A stretch of 10,073 bases of DNA, taken from assembly GCA_017882555.1 (NCBI GenBank), contig JADGPH010000152.1, forward strand, positions 1 to 10,073. Direction: 5' to 3'. Of this stretch, positions 1 to 5,945 are shown one piece after another. The position numbers and the translations under genes are program-made. The first letter of the stretch is position 1. Each line of letters begins with the position of its first letter. Origin of the DNA: Thermoleophilia bacterium. Its GTDB lineage: Bacteria > Actinomycetota > Thermoleophilia > Miltoncostaeales > Miltoncostaeaceae. The notes under the pieces are model-generated. The model ran no database searches. It was not told the DNA's origin and was given only the letters and a program-made list of their open reading frames with translations.

Positions 1-369
1 ATCTTTGGCCCATCGGCACTTCAAGATCAGCCACATCACCAAGATGAGCGGACGCCCGATCATCGGCTATGAGAGTGAGTCTCGAGAGCGAACGATGACC
101 GGACCAGGCTGTCCGATAGCCGATCGTGCAGCGGGACGTGATCCGAGGGCCACGAGGCGCGGTGTTTCGCAACGTCGCTAAGTCCCGTAAGGGGCGTCCG
201 CACAAGAATCCGGGGCCCCCTATCCGGGACAGTGGCTATCGGAGCTCGGCGGCGACGGCGAGGGTGGATGCGCCCGTAGCCGAGCAGCTCGGCGGCGAGG
301 TGGACGGCACCGGACGGGTCGGGGCGGCTGACATGAGGCAAGGGGCACCCTGTGGGCATGTTTAGCGAC
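1..369. other. Left flank without a recognised gene
   Basis: No convincing gene is visible here. One frame is open from the window edge (positions 2-181, plus, 59 codons) and could be the tail of a gene that starts outside, but I recognise no family in it. Open frames on both strands at about 60-365 are short and look like high-GC shadows. The stretch holds one copy of a ~100-bp repeat (141-243). Inverted repeats surround that copy: ATCGGCTAT at 62-70 with ATAGCCGAT at 116-124, and TCCGATAGCC at 112-121 with GGCTATCGGA at 234-243. A small hairpin, GCCGAG/CTCGGC, lies at 279-293. The organisation suggests mobile-element debris rather than coding sequence. Confidence 0.5.
141..243 (+). repeat. 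Left copy of a ~100-bp diverged direct repeat
   Basis: This segment aligns in the same orientation with 9539-9638, with about three quarters identical bases by eye and one 2-bp length difference. The best conserved blocks are GGTGTTTC, AACGTC, AGTCCCGTA, CCCCCTA and GGGACAGTGGCT. Conservation does not follow a reading frame, so I read it as a non-coding element. The two copies bracket about 9.4 kb containing all the intact genes. Its function is unknown; a recombination or end region of a mobile element is one possibility. Confidence 0.7.
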
Positions 370-399
370 TTGACACTTGCACTGTTTAGCGACTAAACT
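359..399 (+). promoter_or_regulatory. hicAB promoter and probable HicB operator
   Basis: A perfect -35 hexamer TTGACA lies at 370-375. After 18 bp a -10-like TAAACT follows at 394-399. The 12-mer TGTTTAGCGACT occurs twice, at 359-370 and 383-394, overlapping each promoter element. The second copy extends into the palindrome GTTTAG-CGA-CTAAAC. HicB antitoxins with a DNA-binding domain commonly repress their own operon by binding such sites; that role here is inferred. Transcription starting about 7 bp after the -10 would begin at or next to the GTG of hicA, which implies a leaderless mRNA. Confidence 0.65.
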
Positions 400-406
400 T
401 AGGCTT

Positions 407-616
407 GTGAAGTCACGGGAAGTGAACCGCACAATCGAGGCACTGGGTGGTGAACACGTACGAACGGTCGGGTCGCACAAGCGCTACCGCGTCACGGCCA
501 ACGGCGTAACGGTCAGCACCGCTGTTCCACAGCACCCCGGCGACATACCAACCGGCACCTTGCACAAGATCGAAAGAGACCTTGCCCCAGCACTAGGAAG
601 GAAGTGGCTCGCATGA
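407..616 (+). CDS. hicA: HicA-family mRNA interferase toxin
   Basis: This encodes a 69-residue protein of the HicA toxin family, small dsRBD-like ribonucleases that cleave mRNA independently of the ribosome. The catalytic histidine is in the motif G22-S23-H24-K25. The following RYRV strand, VTVSTAVPQHPGDIPTGTL and the C-terminal LHKIERDLAP helix match the family. I chose GTG 407 because homology begins at MKSREVNRTIEALGG; an upstream ATG at 377 lies inside the promoter. There is no strong ribosome binding site, in keeping with a leaderless transcript. The stop overlaps the hicB start by four bases (ATGA), so the two are cotranscribed and probably translationally coupled. The gene appears intact and, like many toxin-antitoxin pairs, sits at the edge of mobile DNA. 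Confidence 0.88.
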   Translation: MKSREVNRTIEALGGEHVRTVGSHKRYRVTANGVTVSTAVPQHPGDIPTGTLHKIERDLAPALGRKWLA

Positions 617-996
617 GCACCACATACGATGTCCGCGTCACCCGCGAGGACGGCGCGTGGCTGGCCGACGTTCCCGCCGTCGAGGGCGCGCACACGTACG
701 CCAGATCGCTGCCCGGCCTAAAGAAGTCCGTACGTGAGGTCATCATCCTTATGGATGACCTGGACGACAACGCCGACGTTGACATGCGACTCAGCTTCCA
801 CGGCACAGATCAGGCCATCACCGAGGCCGTGAAAGTCGGGCAGCAGCGCCGCGCTATCGCCGAGCAGGAGGCGGAGGTCATGGCCTCGACTGCAAGCTCT
901 GTCACGGAACTTATCAAGGTCGGCTATTCCGTACGAGACGTTGCCGAGCTGCTCCACATCACGGCGGGCCGCGTCTCGCAGATAGCCAACGGCTGA
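613..996 (+). CDS. hicB: HicB-family antitoxin with HTH domain
   Basis: This is a 127-residue antitoxin that would bind and inactivate HicA. The N-terminal half (YDVRVTREDGAWLADVPAVEGAHTYARSL) is the HicB partial RNase H-like fold. The C-terminal segment VRDVAELLHITAGRVSQIANG is a helix-turn-helix, so the protein probably represses its own promoter through the repeated TTTAGCGACT sites. ATG 613 overlaps the hicA stop as ATGA and is preceded by a purine-rich AAGGAAG at about 598-604. An upstream in-frame GTG at 604 would remove that spacing and is less likely. The middle region (EQEAEVMASTASSV) is a charged linker. No disruption is visible, so the pair may be functional. Confidence 0.85.
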   Translation: MSTTYDVRVTREDGAWLADVPAVEGAHTYARSLPGLKKSVREVIILMDDLDDNADVDMRLSFHGTDQAITEAVKVGQQRRAIAEQEAEVMASTASSVTELIKVGYSVRDVAELLHITAGRVSQIANG

Positions 997-1057
997 CGGC
1001 AGAGTGCATTGATTCCCGGTGAGGGCCCCGTACGCGGGATGTAGGTCGGGACGAGTC

Positions 1058-1172
1058 TGTCCGTTTGGGGTACACCTCAACCCGACATCAAGCGACGCGC
1101 ACCGGCACTGTCAGATTCGGGTGGGCATCGTGGTTGATTGACAGAATCGTCACCGGGTTCTGAGAGTCCGAC
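1058..1172 (+). other. Probable res (resolution) site of a Tn3-family element
   Basis: Three imperfect inverted-repeat segments lie just upstream of the resolvase remnant in the classical I-II-III order. Subsite I (1058-1087) begins TGTC, ends GACA, and its two half-sites match well. Subsite II (1109-1143) begins TGTCA and ends TGACA. Subsite III (about 1148-1172) is the weakest, with GTCACC against GTCCGAC. The lengths (about 30, 35 and 25 bp) and gaps (about 21 and 4-5 bp) are close to the gamma-delta/Tn3 pattern of 28-22-34-5-25. That agreement is the main reason for the call; binding is not shown. Confidence 0.55.
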
Positions 1173-1199
1173 CTGACATGTTCGGCGGGGGAGGGCACC

Positions 1200-1437
1200 A
1201 TCAGCGGGCAACGCGTCGGTGATACCAGGGTGAGCACCCTGGACGAGAACACCGCACGGCAACTCGACGGTCTGGTCGTCGATCGCACGTTTGCCGGCAG
1301 CGTGTCGGGCAAGGACGTGGACCGCCCGCAACTGGTGGCCATGCTCGCCGTCGGCTGCGAGGGCGACGCGGTGATCGTGCATTCCATGGATCGCCTGCCG
1401 CAACCTCGATGACCTGCGCTGCGTCGTCCTGAGCTGA
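1200..1437 (+). pseudogene. tnpR: Truncated, frameshifted serine resolvase (TnpR)
   Basis: The reading frame from 1200 gives a resolvase N-terminal domain: SGQRVG-x-TRVSTLDENTARQLDG, then FAGSVSGKDVDRPQLVAML, then GDAVIVHSMDRL. RVST carries the catalytic serine (residue 12 from 1200), and SMDRL is the arginine-bearing motif of small serine recombinases. At least three lesions are visible. The expected start ATG reads ATC at 1200-1202. The tyrosine usually preceding TRVS is aspartate. About 2 bp are missing after DRL (near 1395), which puts a stop at 1410-1412. In the restored frame RNLDDLRCVVLS continues to 1437 and ends in the neighbouring hairpin, so the catalytic core is cut short and the DNA-binding domain is absent. 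This is a dead remnant of a Tn3-family transposon. Confidence 0.8.
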
Positions 1438-1465
1438 ATCGCCCCGGACACACCGGGGCGATTCA
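1435..1465. terminator. 13-bp perfect hairpin with TGAATCGCCCCGG arms
   Basis: TGAATCGCCCCGG (1435-1447) and its exact complement (1453-1465) enclose a 5-base ACACA loop. The same 13-mer forms part of the large hairpin at 2789-2844 on the other side of the dehydrogenase gene. It could act as a Rho-independent terminator, but no T-run follows. Alternatively it could be two abutted ends of an insertion sequence. Confidence 0.5.
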
Positions 1466-1473
1466 ATCTTCTG

Positions 1474-1479
1474 TATATT
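1474..1479 (+). promoter_or_regulatory. Possible -10 element (TATATT) for the dehydrogenase gene
   Basis: TATATT is the best -10-like hexamer between the 1435 hairpin and the gene. No good -35 is visible. If used, the transcript would carry a leader of roughly 125 bases containing the hairpin at 1507-1546. This is weak evidence. Confidence 0.25.
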
Positions 1480-1506
1480 CCAATCGTAGGACCATACCAA
1501 CCTAGG

Positions 1507-1546
1507 CGCGGGGAAGTCATTGCTCATGGGCAATGACTTCCCCGCG
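1507..1546 (+). other. 17-bp perfect hairpin upstream of the dehydrogenase
   Basis: An exact 17-bp inverted repeat (1507-1523 with 1530-1546) encloses the 6-base loop TCATGG. It lies 67 bases before the dehydrogenase start. It could be a terminator or attenuator in the leader, or a relic of a mobile element end. No T-run follows the stem, so a simple intrinsic terminator is not certain. Confidence 0.55.
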
Positions 1547-1612
1547 GACTGTCATCCGGCGCTTGTGCAAGGCGGCGGCCTCGCGGTACCGACTCAAGGA
1601 GAATTCATCAGC

Positions 1613-2740
1613 ATGAAGACCAAAGGCGCGATTCTGTGGGGCGTCAACCAGGAGTGGTCGGTGGAGGAGATCGAGATCGGCGATCCCCGGAACGGTGAGG
1701 TCACCGTTGAACTCGCGGCCTCAGGCCTCTGCCACTCCGACGAGCACCTCGTCACCGGCGCCACCCCTGTCGCGTCCTACCCCGTGATCGGCGGTCACGA
1801 GGGTGCGGGTGTCGTCATCAAGGTCGGCCCCGGGGTCACCGGGCTAAAGGAGGGCGACCACGTCGTCACCGCCTTCATCCCGGCCTGCGGCCAGTGCCCG
1901 CCGTGCTCCCGGGGCCACCAGAACCTCTGCGACCTCGGCGCGAGCCTCCTCGCAGGCACGTCCATCTCCGACGGCAGCTACCGGGTGACGGCCCGCGGCC
2001 AGGACGTCGTGCCGATGTGCCTACTCGGCACCTTCTCGCCCTATATCACTGTCCACCAGGCATCCGTCGTGAAGATCGAGCCCGACATCCCCCTGCAGGT
2101 CGCGGCCCTGGTCGGCTGTGGCGTGACCACCGGCTGGGGAACGGCCACCAAGGTCGCCGACGTCCGCCCCGGCGAGACCGCAGTGATCATGGGCGCAGGT
2201 GGAGTCGGCATGAACGCCGTGCAGGGCGCAGCCGCGGCGGGAGCGAAGCACGTCGTCGTCATCGACCCCATCGAGTCCAAGCGCGAGCGGTCGATGGAGT
2301 TCGGGGCCACGCACACCTACGCCAACGTGGAGGAGGCGACCGCTGCAGTCAATCAGCTGACCTGGGGTCGCATGGCCGAGAAGGTCATGATCACCGTCGG
2401 GGACATCCAGGGAGAGAACGTCCTGGAGGCACTCTCCATGACCGGCAAGGGCGGGCGCACCGTCGTCACAGGGATGGGCCACGCCGCCAACCTCGACGTC
2501 AAGCTCAGCCTGTTCGAGCTGACCCTGCTGCAGAAGGACTTGCAGGGCGCTATCTTCGGCGGACTGAACCCCCGCGCAGAGATCCCGGCGCTGCTCTCCC
2601 TCTACCAGGCGGGCCAGCTCAAGCTGGACGGCCTCATCACCACGACCTACTCGCTCGAGGACATCAACACCGGCTACGCCGACATGCGCAGCGGCAAGAA
2701 CATCCGCGGAATGATCGTCTACACGGACGCCGACCGCTAG
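1613..2740 (+). CDS. NDMA-dependent zinc alcohol dehydrogenase
   Basis: This is a 375-residue medium-chain zinc dehydrogenase of the NDMA-dependent actinobacterial type, which holds nicotinamide cofactor tightly and oxidises primary alcohols to aldehydes. The start MKTKGAILWG matches the family, and AAGGAG lies 11 bases before ATG 1613; an in-frame ATG at 1520 falls in a hairpin. Catalytic zinc ligands are C40 (GLCHSDEH), H62-E63 (GGHEGAG) and C169 (GCG). Structural zinc cysteines are C92, C95, C98 and C106. The Rossmann glycine motif is GAGGVG at 194-199, with D218 ending the second beta strand, as in NAD-specific enzymes. The gene is complete and alone between hairpins. A link to the steroid genes, such as oxidising a side-chain alcohol, is possible but only inferred. 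Confidence 0.9.
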   Translation: MKTKGAILWGVNQEWSVEEIEIGDPRNGEVTVELAASGLCHSDEHLVTGATPVASYPVIGGHEGAGVVIKVGPGVTGLKEGDHVVTAFIPACGQCPPCSRGHQNLCDLGASLLAGTSISDGSYRVTARGQDVVPMCLLGTFSPYITVHQASVVKIEPDIPLQVAALVGCGVTTGWGTATKVADVRPGETAVIMGAGGVGMNAVQGAAAAGAKHVVVIDPIESKRERSMEFGATHTYANVEEATAAVNQLTWGRMAEKVMITVGDIQGENVLEALSMTGKGGRTVVTGMGHAANLDVKLSLFELTLLQKDLQGAIFGGLNPRAEIPALLSLYQAGQLKLDGLITTTYSLEDINTGYADMRSGKNIRGMIVYTDADR

Positions 2741-2744
2741 GCTG

Positions 2745-2784
2745 GCCGCACTGCAACCTCACCCCCGTGAGGTTGCAGTGCGGC
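2745..2784 (+). terminator. 17-bp hairpin directly after the dehydrogenase
   Basis: A perfect 17-bp stem (2745-2761 with 2768-2784) with a 6-base loop CCCCCG begins five bases after the dehydrogenase stop. Its position and strength fit a transcription terminator. The following ATT is a poor T-tract, which is common in high-GC actinobacteria. Confidence 0.7.
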
Positions 2785-2788
2785 ATTG

Positions 2789-2844
2789 ACCAACATGAAT
2801 CGCCCCGGTAAGTCTGGAGACTTACCGGGGCGATTCATGTTGGT
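2789..2844. repeat. 26-bp perfect palindrome sharing TGAATCGCCCCGG
   Basis: The arms 2789-2814 and 2819-2844 are exact complements around a 4-base TGGA loop. This is far longer than termination needs. The inner part contains TGAATCGCCCCGG (2796-2808), the same 13-mer as the hairpin at 1435-1465. It could be a second, bidirectional terminator. It could also be abutted inverted ends of an insertion sequence, since some actinobacterial IS3-family ends resemble this motif in my recollection; that needs checking. Confidence 0.6.
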
Positions 2845-3019
2845 TGGTGTGTCGCGCGGGGTGAGGGTTTTCGGGACGTCCTGGGATTGGACCGGTGCCT
2901 GGTGTGGGGTGCCTGGGGGTGTGGATCGGTGTGTGTCCTGGCTCGGTTGCTTGGCCGGTGTGTGGGTTGTGATCCCGTTACTGTGCGGGGAGGGGGTACC
3001 GGCAACGAAGGGAGACGGA

Positions 3020-3232
3020 GTGACGGTGAGTGCCGGGGTAGGCCAGGGTAAGGCGGACTTCGACCATATTTATGACTGCCTGGACCCGCGGGAGTATTTC
3101 CGCGTTTTGGGCGCGTTGGATTATGAGATCCCGCAGCGCGCTCAGCCGGTTTTTGAGGCGTTGGTGAGGGAGTTGCGGTCGGATCCGGCGAGAGTTGGTG
3201 GCGGGTCGCTGCGGGTGTTGGATTTGTGTTGA
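3020..3232 (+). pseudogene. N-terminal stub of a SAM-dependent methyltransferase
   Basis: A GTG start at 3020, with GGGAG a few bases upstream, opens 70 codons: the product contains FDHIYDCLDPREYFRVLGALDYEIPQ, then PVFEALVREL, and ends SLRVLDLC. This resembles the N-terminus of a class I methyltransferase family, and VLDLC is the start of SAM-binding motif I, normally followed by a small/glycine-rich turn. The frame stops exactly where the IS1595-like terminal repeat begins (3234), so the insertion cut the gene. The rest of the gene is not found beyond the element (after 4326), so the flank was also deleted or rearranged. The product would lack the cofactor site and be inactive. The upstream 2845-3019 is GT-rich with no clear promoter. 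Confidence 0.65.
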
Positions 3233-3233
3233 A

Positions 3234-4326
3234 GGGGGTTTCCATCTCGGTGCCGTCAGATGCTCACTGGCAAGGGGCGGTTGCGCCAGGGCAGTTCGGG
3301 CCGCGCGACGTCCAGGCTGGGTGGTGCGGCTCGTAGTCCGCGCGGTGGTGGCGGAGGTGTGCGGGTACGGCCGGCCTTCCGCAGCGACTGGTAGGTGACG
3401 GGGTCGCCGGCGATGGCGTTCTGCAGGAGGGTGTGGAACAGCAGTCCGCGACTGCGGGAGTGCCGTCTGTTGAAGCGGAACACCCACTCATCGAAGTAGG
3501 CCTGTACATGCTCGGGGCTGACCGAGCCTTGCATGGTGCCCATCAGCCAGCGCTTCACGAGAGAGAGAAGACCCGGTGCACCGCCGGCTGCACCTCGTGG
3601 GCTTGCAGCCCGGAGGCCGCCACCGAGGTTCCGGTGTGCTCATAGCGGTCCCGGGTCGCCGCGGGGTTGGCCGACCAGCCGTCGGTGATGACGCGGCTGC
3701 CGGGTTCGATGTTGGCGTCCAGGAAAGCGGTGAGGCTGACGGCACTGGCGCTGGGGATGACACCGAGCCTGGCTCTGCCAAAGCGCTTGTCGTCAAGCTC
3801 GACAGCGCCTGCGAACAGCACCTTTCCGAGGGCTCCGCGGCCCGGAACGCCCGGCTCTGGACCACCCAGAAATGACTCGTCGACCTCGACGTCACCGTGC
3901 AGCCGGTCCCGACCCGGACGGACCATCACCGACCGGTAGCGGTGCAGCATCGCCCAGGCGGTCTGGATCGAGCCCAACTCCATCTCGCGCTGCAGGTGGG
4001 TGGCAGAGATGCCGGTCTTGCTGTTGACCATCAGCCAGGCCGCGCTGAACCAGACCGTCAGCGGCGTGCGGGTGCCGTGGAAGATCGTGCCCGCCGTGAC
4101 CGCGACGCGCCGGTCGCAGCCAGCACAACGCCAACGCAGGTCCAGCTCCCGTCAGCCACGGTCACTGCCGCAGTGCGGGCAGATGAAGCCCTCGGGCCAG
4201 CGCAGCCAGTCCAGGCACTTCCAGTCCTGGTCGAACCACGCCCGCGGCTCCGCGTACGAGCCCGGGTAGTCGATCCCTGCCGCTGGGCGCACGTCCCAAT
4301 CGTACGGCACCGAAGTGGAAAGCCCC
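3234..4326 (-). mobile_element. IS1595-family insertion sequence, decayed
   Basis: A 1093-bp element bounded by inverted repeats at 3234-3256 and 4304-4326, matching at 20 of 23 positions and starting GGGG with an inner TCGGTGCCGT. The similarity continues outward as TTGAA with a one-base offset, so the exact ends are uncertain. It carries one transposase reading frame on the minus strand, which is broken. No 8-bp target duplication is visible at either definition of the ends. Together with the missing methyltransferase remainder, this points to rearrangement after insertion. Confidence 0.8.
3256..4310 (-). pseudogene. IS1595-family transposase, stop codon plus frameshift
   Basis: Reading the minus strand from GTG 4310 gives an IS1595-type transposase of about 350 codons. 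The N-terminus has a zinc-binding module (CPHC then CAGC) followed by VTAGTIFHGTRTPLTVWF. The ISXO2-like DDE domain follows, with aspartates in VEVDES and VITDGW, and ends with KRWLMGTMQG and YFDEWVFRFNRRHSR. Two lesions inactivate it. A TGA at 4152-4154 lies inside the zinc module, after CGSDRG. Near 3560-3567 a CT dinucleotide run has one extra unit, so HRVFSL runs into a stop (about 3555) instead of joining VKRWLMG. The C-terminal proline-rich tail is unusual but in frame to the stop at 3256. The element cannot transpose by itself. Confidence 0.85.
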
Positions 4327-4589
4327 TTTCAACGAATACCACGTCGCGGCCTAAGCCGCCGGGAAGATGCGAAGCACCGGGTTCTGGCACCCCACAGGCT
4401 TGTTTGATCGCGGCGCGGCGCGATGGCCCTGAACCGATGATCTCGGCGATTCCGCGGCAATCCGCAGGTTCGACCGAAATCATCAGGCCCGTTTCGCGAA
4501 GCCCGCACCTCGGCTGTCCGGATGGATGCCGGGCTTCCGCCAACGCTGCCGATCGCTGACTGGGGACACACCCTGCAAGGGGTGCTCGA
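4327..4589. other. Gap between the insertion sequence and kshA, no recognised gene
   Basis: No supported gene is visible in these 263 bases. On the minus strand one frame reads MISVEPADCRGIAEIIGSGP and onward, which looks protein-like but continues straight into the insertion sequence and matches nothing I recognise. It may be a fragment of a gene lost when the element inserted. The expected continuation of the methyltransferase stub is not here. Confidence 0.4.
4569..4584 (-). terminator. Weak hairpin downstream of kshA
   Basis: CACCC (4569-4573) pairs with GGGTG (4580-4584) around a 6-base loop, six bases beyond the kshA stop. The stem is only 5 bp and no T-run follows on the minus strand, so termination here is speculative. 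Confidence 0.25.
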
Positions 4590-5729
4590 CTACACGCCCT
4601 GATCTCGGCGAGCTAGGTTCTCGGCGACTTCGCGTTCCCATGCCTTGATCGCGTGGGTGGTGTCGACCTCGAACTCGAACCGCTGGGTCATGTCCTCGGT
4701 GACGTCGGCCACGTCGGCGTAGAACTGGCCGTACCACCGACGCAACTGGTAGACCGGCCCGTCTTCCTGGCACAGCAGTGGATTCTCGATGCGGGACTTG
4801 TTCTTCCAGATCTCGACGTCCTGCAGGAAGCCGAGCTTGATCGCATCGGAGAACTTGGTGGCGATCTTGTTCGCCATCTCGTCGTCGACGCCGGGCATTC
4901 TCTTCACCATCACCGCGTACTGAAGCACGAAGTTGTTCTCATCGATCGGGTAGTGGCAGTTGATCAGCACCGAGTCGACGGACATGCCCTTGAAGTCGTT
5001 CGTCAGGTAATTGATCATGTACGCCGGCCCGTAGTACGACGCCTGCGAGCGAAGCAGGCTCTCGTAACTACCGCCCTTACCGAAGTCCGGCCGTCCACGC
5101 GAGTCGAGGTACTGCGTCGCGATGTGCCCCTCGAATACGTTCTTGAAATACGTCGGGAAGGCAAAGTGGATGTAGTAGAAGTGGGCCATGTCGACGATGT
5201 TGTCGACGATCTCACGGCAGTTGGAGCCCTCGATGACGATGGTGTTCCAGATCCAGTCACCGTACATATCCGTGCCGACCCCGGGGATCTCGGGAATGTC
5301 GAGCTCCGGCGGGGGCGGGTTGCCCTCGGGATCGTTCCAGACGAAGTACTGGCCGTTCTTCTCCATGGTCGTCCACGCCCTGGTGCGCGCCCGCAGCGGA
5401 ACCCGCTTGGAATAAGGGATGTCGACGCAGCGTCCTTCGCCTGACCAGCGCCAGTCGTGGAACGGGCAGGCGACGTCGTTGCCCTTGATGGTGCCCTGTG
5501 ACAGGTCACCACCCATGTGCCGGCAGTACGCGTCGAGCACGCTCAGCGTGCCGTCCTCGGCGCAGAACACGACCAGCTTCTGGCCGAACGCGCGGACTTC
5601 GTGCGGCTTTCCGTCGCGGAACGTATCGGCCAGTCCGAGGCAGTGCCAGCCACGGGCAAACCGGGTCGGAGGTGCGCCGGGATCGATCGCGCGAACGTGA
5701 TCGACGCCGGCTTCTGTTGTTTGCGTCAT
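4590..5729 (-). CDS. kshA: 3-ketosteroid 9-alpha-hydroxylase, oxygenase subunit (Rieske)
   Basis: This 379-residue Rieske non-heme iron oxygenase adds a 9-alpha hydroxyl to 3-ketosteroids, which opens ring B when combined with 1,2-dehydrogenation. The Rieske cluster ligands are C69, H71, C88 and H91 (YCRH and CPFH). The mononuclear iron ligands are H183, H188 (NIVDMAHFYYIHFAFP) and probably D304 (FLQDVEIW). Length and ligand positions agree closely with mycobacterial KshA. ATG 5729 has GGGAG five bases upstream; an in-frame TTG at 5741 overlaps that site and is rejected. The gene is divergent from hsaA, and a KstR-like box lies about 42 bp before the start. No KshB reductase is encoded nearby. 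The exact substrate (free ketosteroid or CoA thioester) cannot be read from sequence. Confidence 0.92.
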   Translation of the reverse strand: MTQTTEAGVDHVRAIDPGAPPTRFARGWHCLGLADTFRDGKPHEVRAFGQKLVVFCAEDGTLSVLDAYCRHMGGDLSQGTIKGNDVACPFHDWRWSGEGRCVDIPYSKRVPLRARTRAWTTMEKNGQYFVWNDPEGNPPPPELDIPEIPGVGTDMYGDWIWNTIVIEGSNCREIVDNIVDMAHFYYIHFAFPTYFKNVFEGHIATQYLDSRGRPDFGKGGSYESLLRSQASYYGPAYMINYLTNDFKGMSVDSVLINCHYPIDENNFVLQYAVMVKRMPGVDDEMANKIATKFSDAIKLGFLQDVEIWKNKSRIENPLLCQEDGPVYQLRRWYGQFYADVADVTEDMTQRFEFEVDTTHAIKAWEREVAENLARRDQGV

Positions 5730-5770
5730 ATCAACTCCCAAGGACTAGCTGGGTCTTGCTCTCGTCGTAC

Positions 5771-5784
5771 GAGAACACGTTATA
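5771..5784 (-). promoter_or_regulatory. KstR-like box upstream of kshA
   Basis: GAGAACACGTTATA fits the KstR operator TnnAACnnGTTnnA with one mismatch at the first base. On the minus strand its edge reads TATAAC, a plausible -10 for kshA, so repressor binding would cover the promoter. The assignment rests on the published mycobacterial consensus. Confidence 0.6.
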
Positions 5785-5870
5785 GAAATCGAGCCGATTC
5801 CGCTAGTGGGGGACCAGAACTGTCCGAGGTACCGGGACCAGGAGTGTTGAAAGATGTTCTCGACAGGAAC

Positions 5871-5884
5871 AAGAACGTGTTCTA
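5871..5884 (+). promoter_or_regulatory. KstR-like box upstream of hsaA
   Basis: AAGAACGTGTTCTA matches TnnAACnnGTTnnA except for the first base and contains the perfect palindrome AGAACGTGTTCT. It lies 61 bp before the hsaA start. It is exactly 100 bp from the kshA-side box, so the divergent gap carries one operator per direction. Confidence 0.7.
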
Positions 5885-5945
5885 GTCTCGTGATGGGCCG
5901 CATGCCATGAACGGATGCGCCATCACCGACAAACGGGAGAAACCG

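Noticed and set aside
1109..1143. Terminal inverted repeat of a Tn3-family element
   Set aside because: The TGTCA...TGACA segment fits res subsite II better, given the correctly spaced neighbouring subsites and the resolvase that follows. No 38-bp GGGG-type end was seen.
1077..1520. Open frame of 147 codons on the minus strand across the resolvase remnant
   Set aside because: It runs through the res site, the resolvase remnant and hairpins in the opposite direction and resembles no protein family.
1520..1612. Upstream ATG that would extend the dehydrogenase by 31 residues
   Set aside because: The extension begins in the hairpin, has no family homology, and bypasses the good AAGGAG before ATG 1613.
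1894..2811. Open frame of 305 codons overlapping the dehydrogenase in another plus frame
   Set aside because: Arginine- and proline-rich shadow frame that runs through the terminator hairpin; the dehydrogenase frame has complete zinc and cofactor motifs.
3576..3939. Plus-strand open frames inside the insertion sequence
   Set aside because: They are antisense to a clearly recognisable transposase domain.
4653..5444. Open frame of 263 codons on the plus strand opposite kshA
   Set aside because: The kshA frame has all Rieske and iron ligands in place; this one has no motif.
5730..5741. TTG start that would lengthen KshA by four residues
   Set aside because: It overlaps the GGGAG that serves ATG 5729, and it is a rarer start codon.
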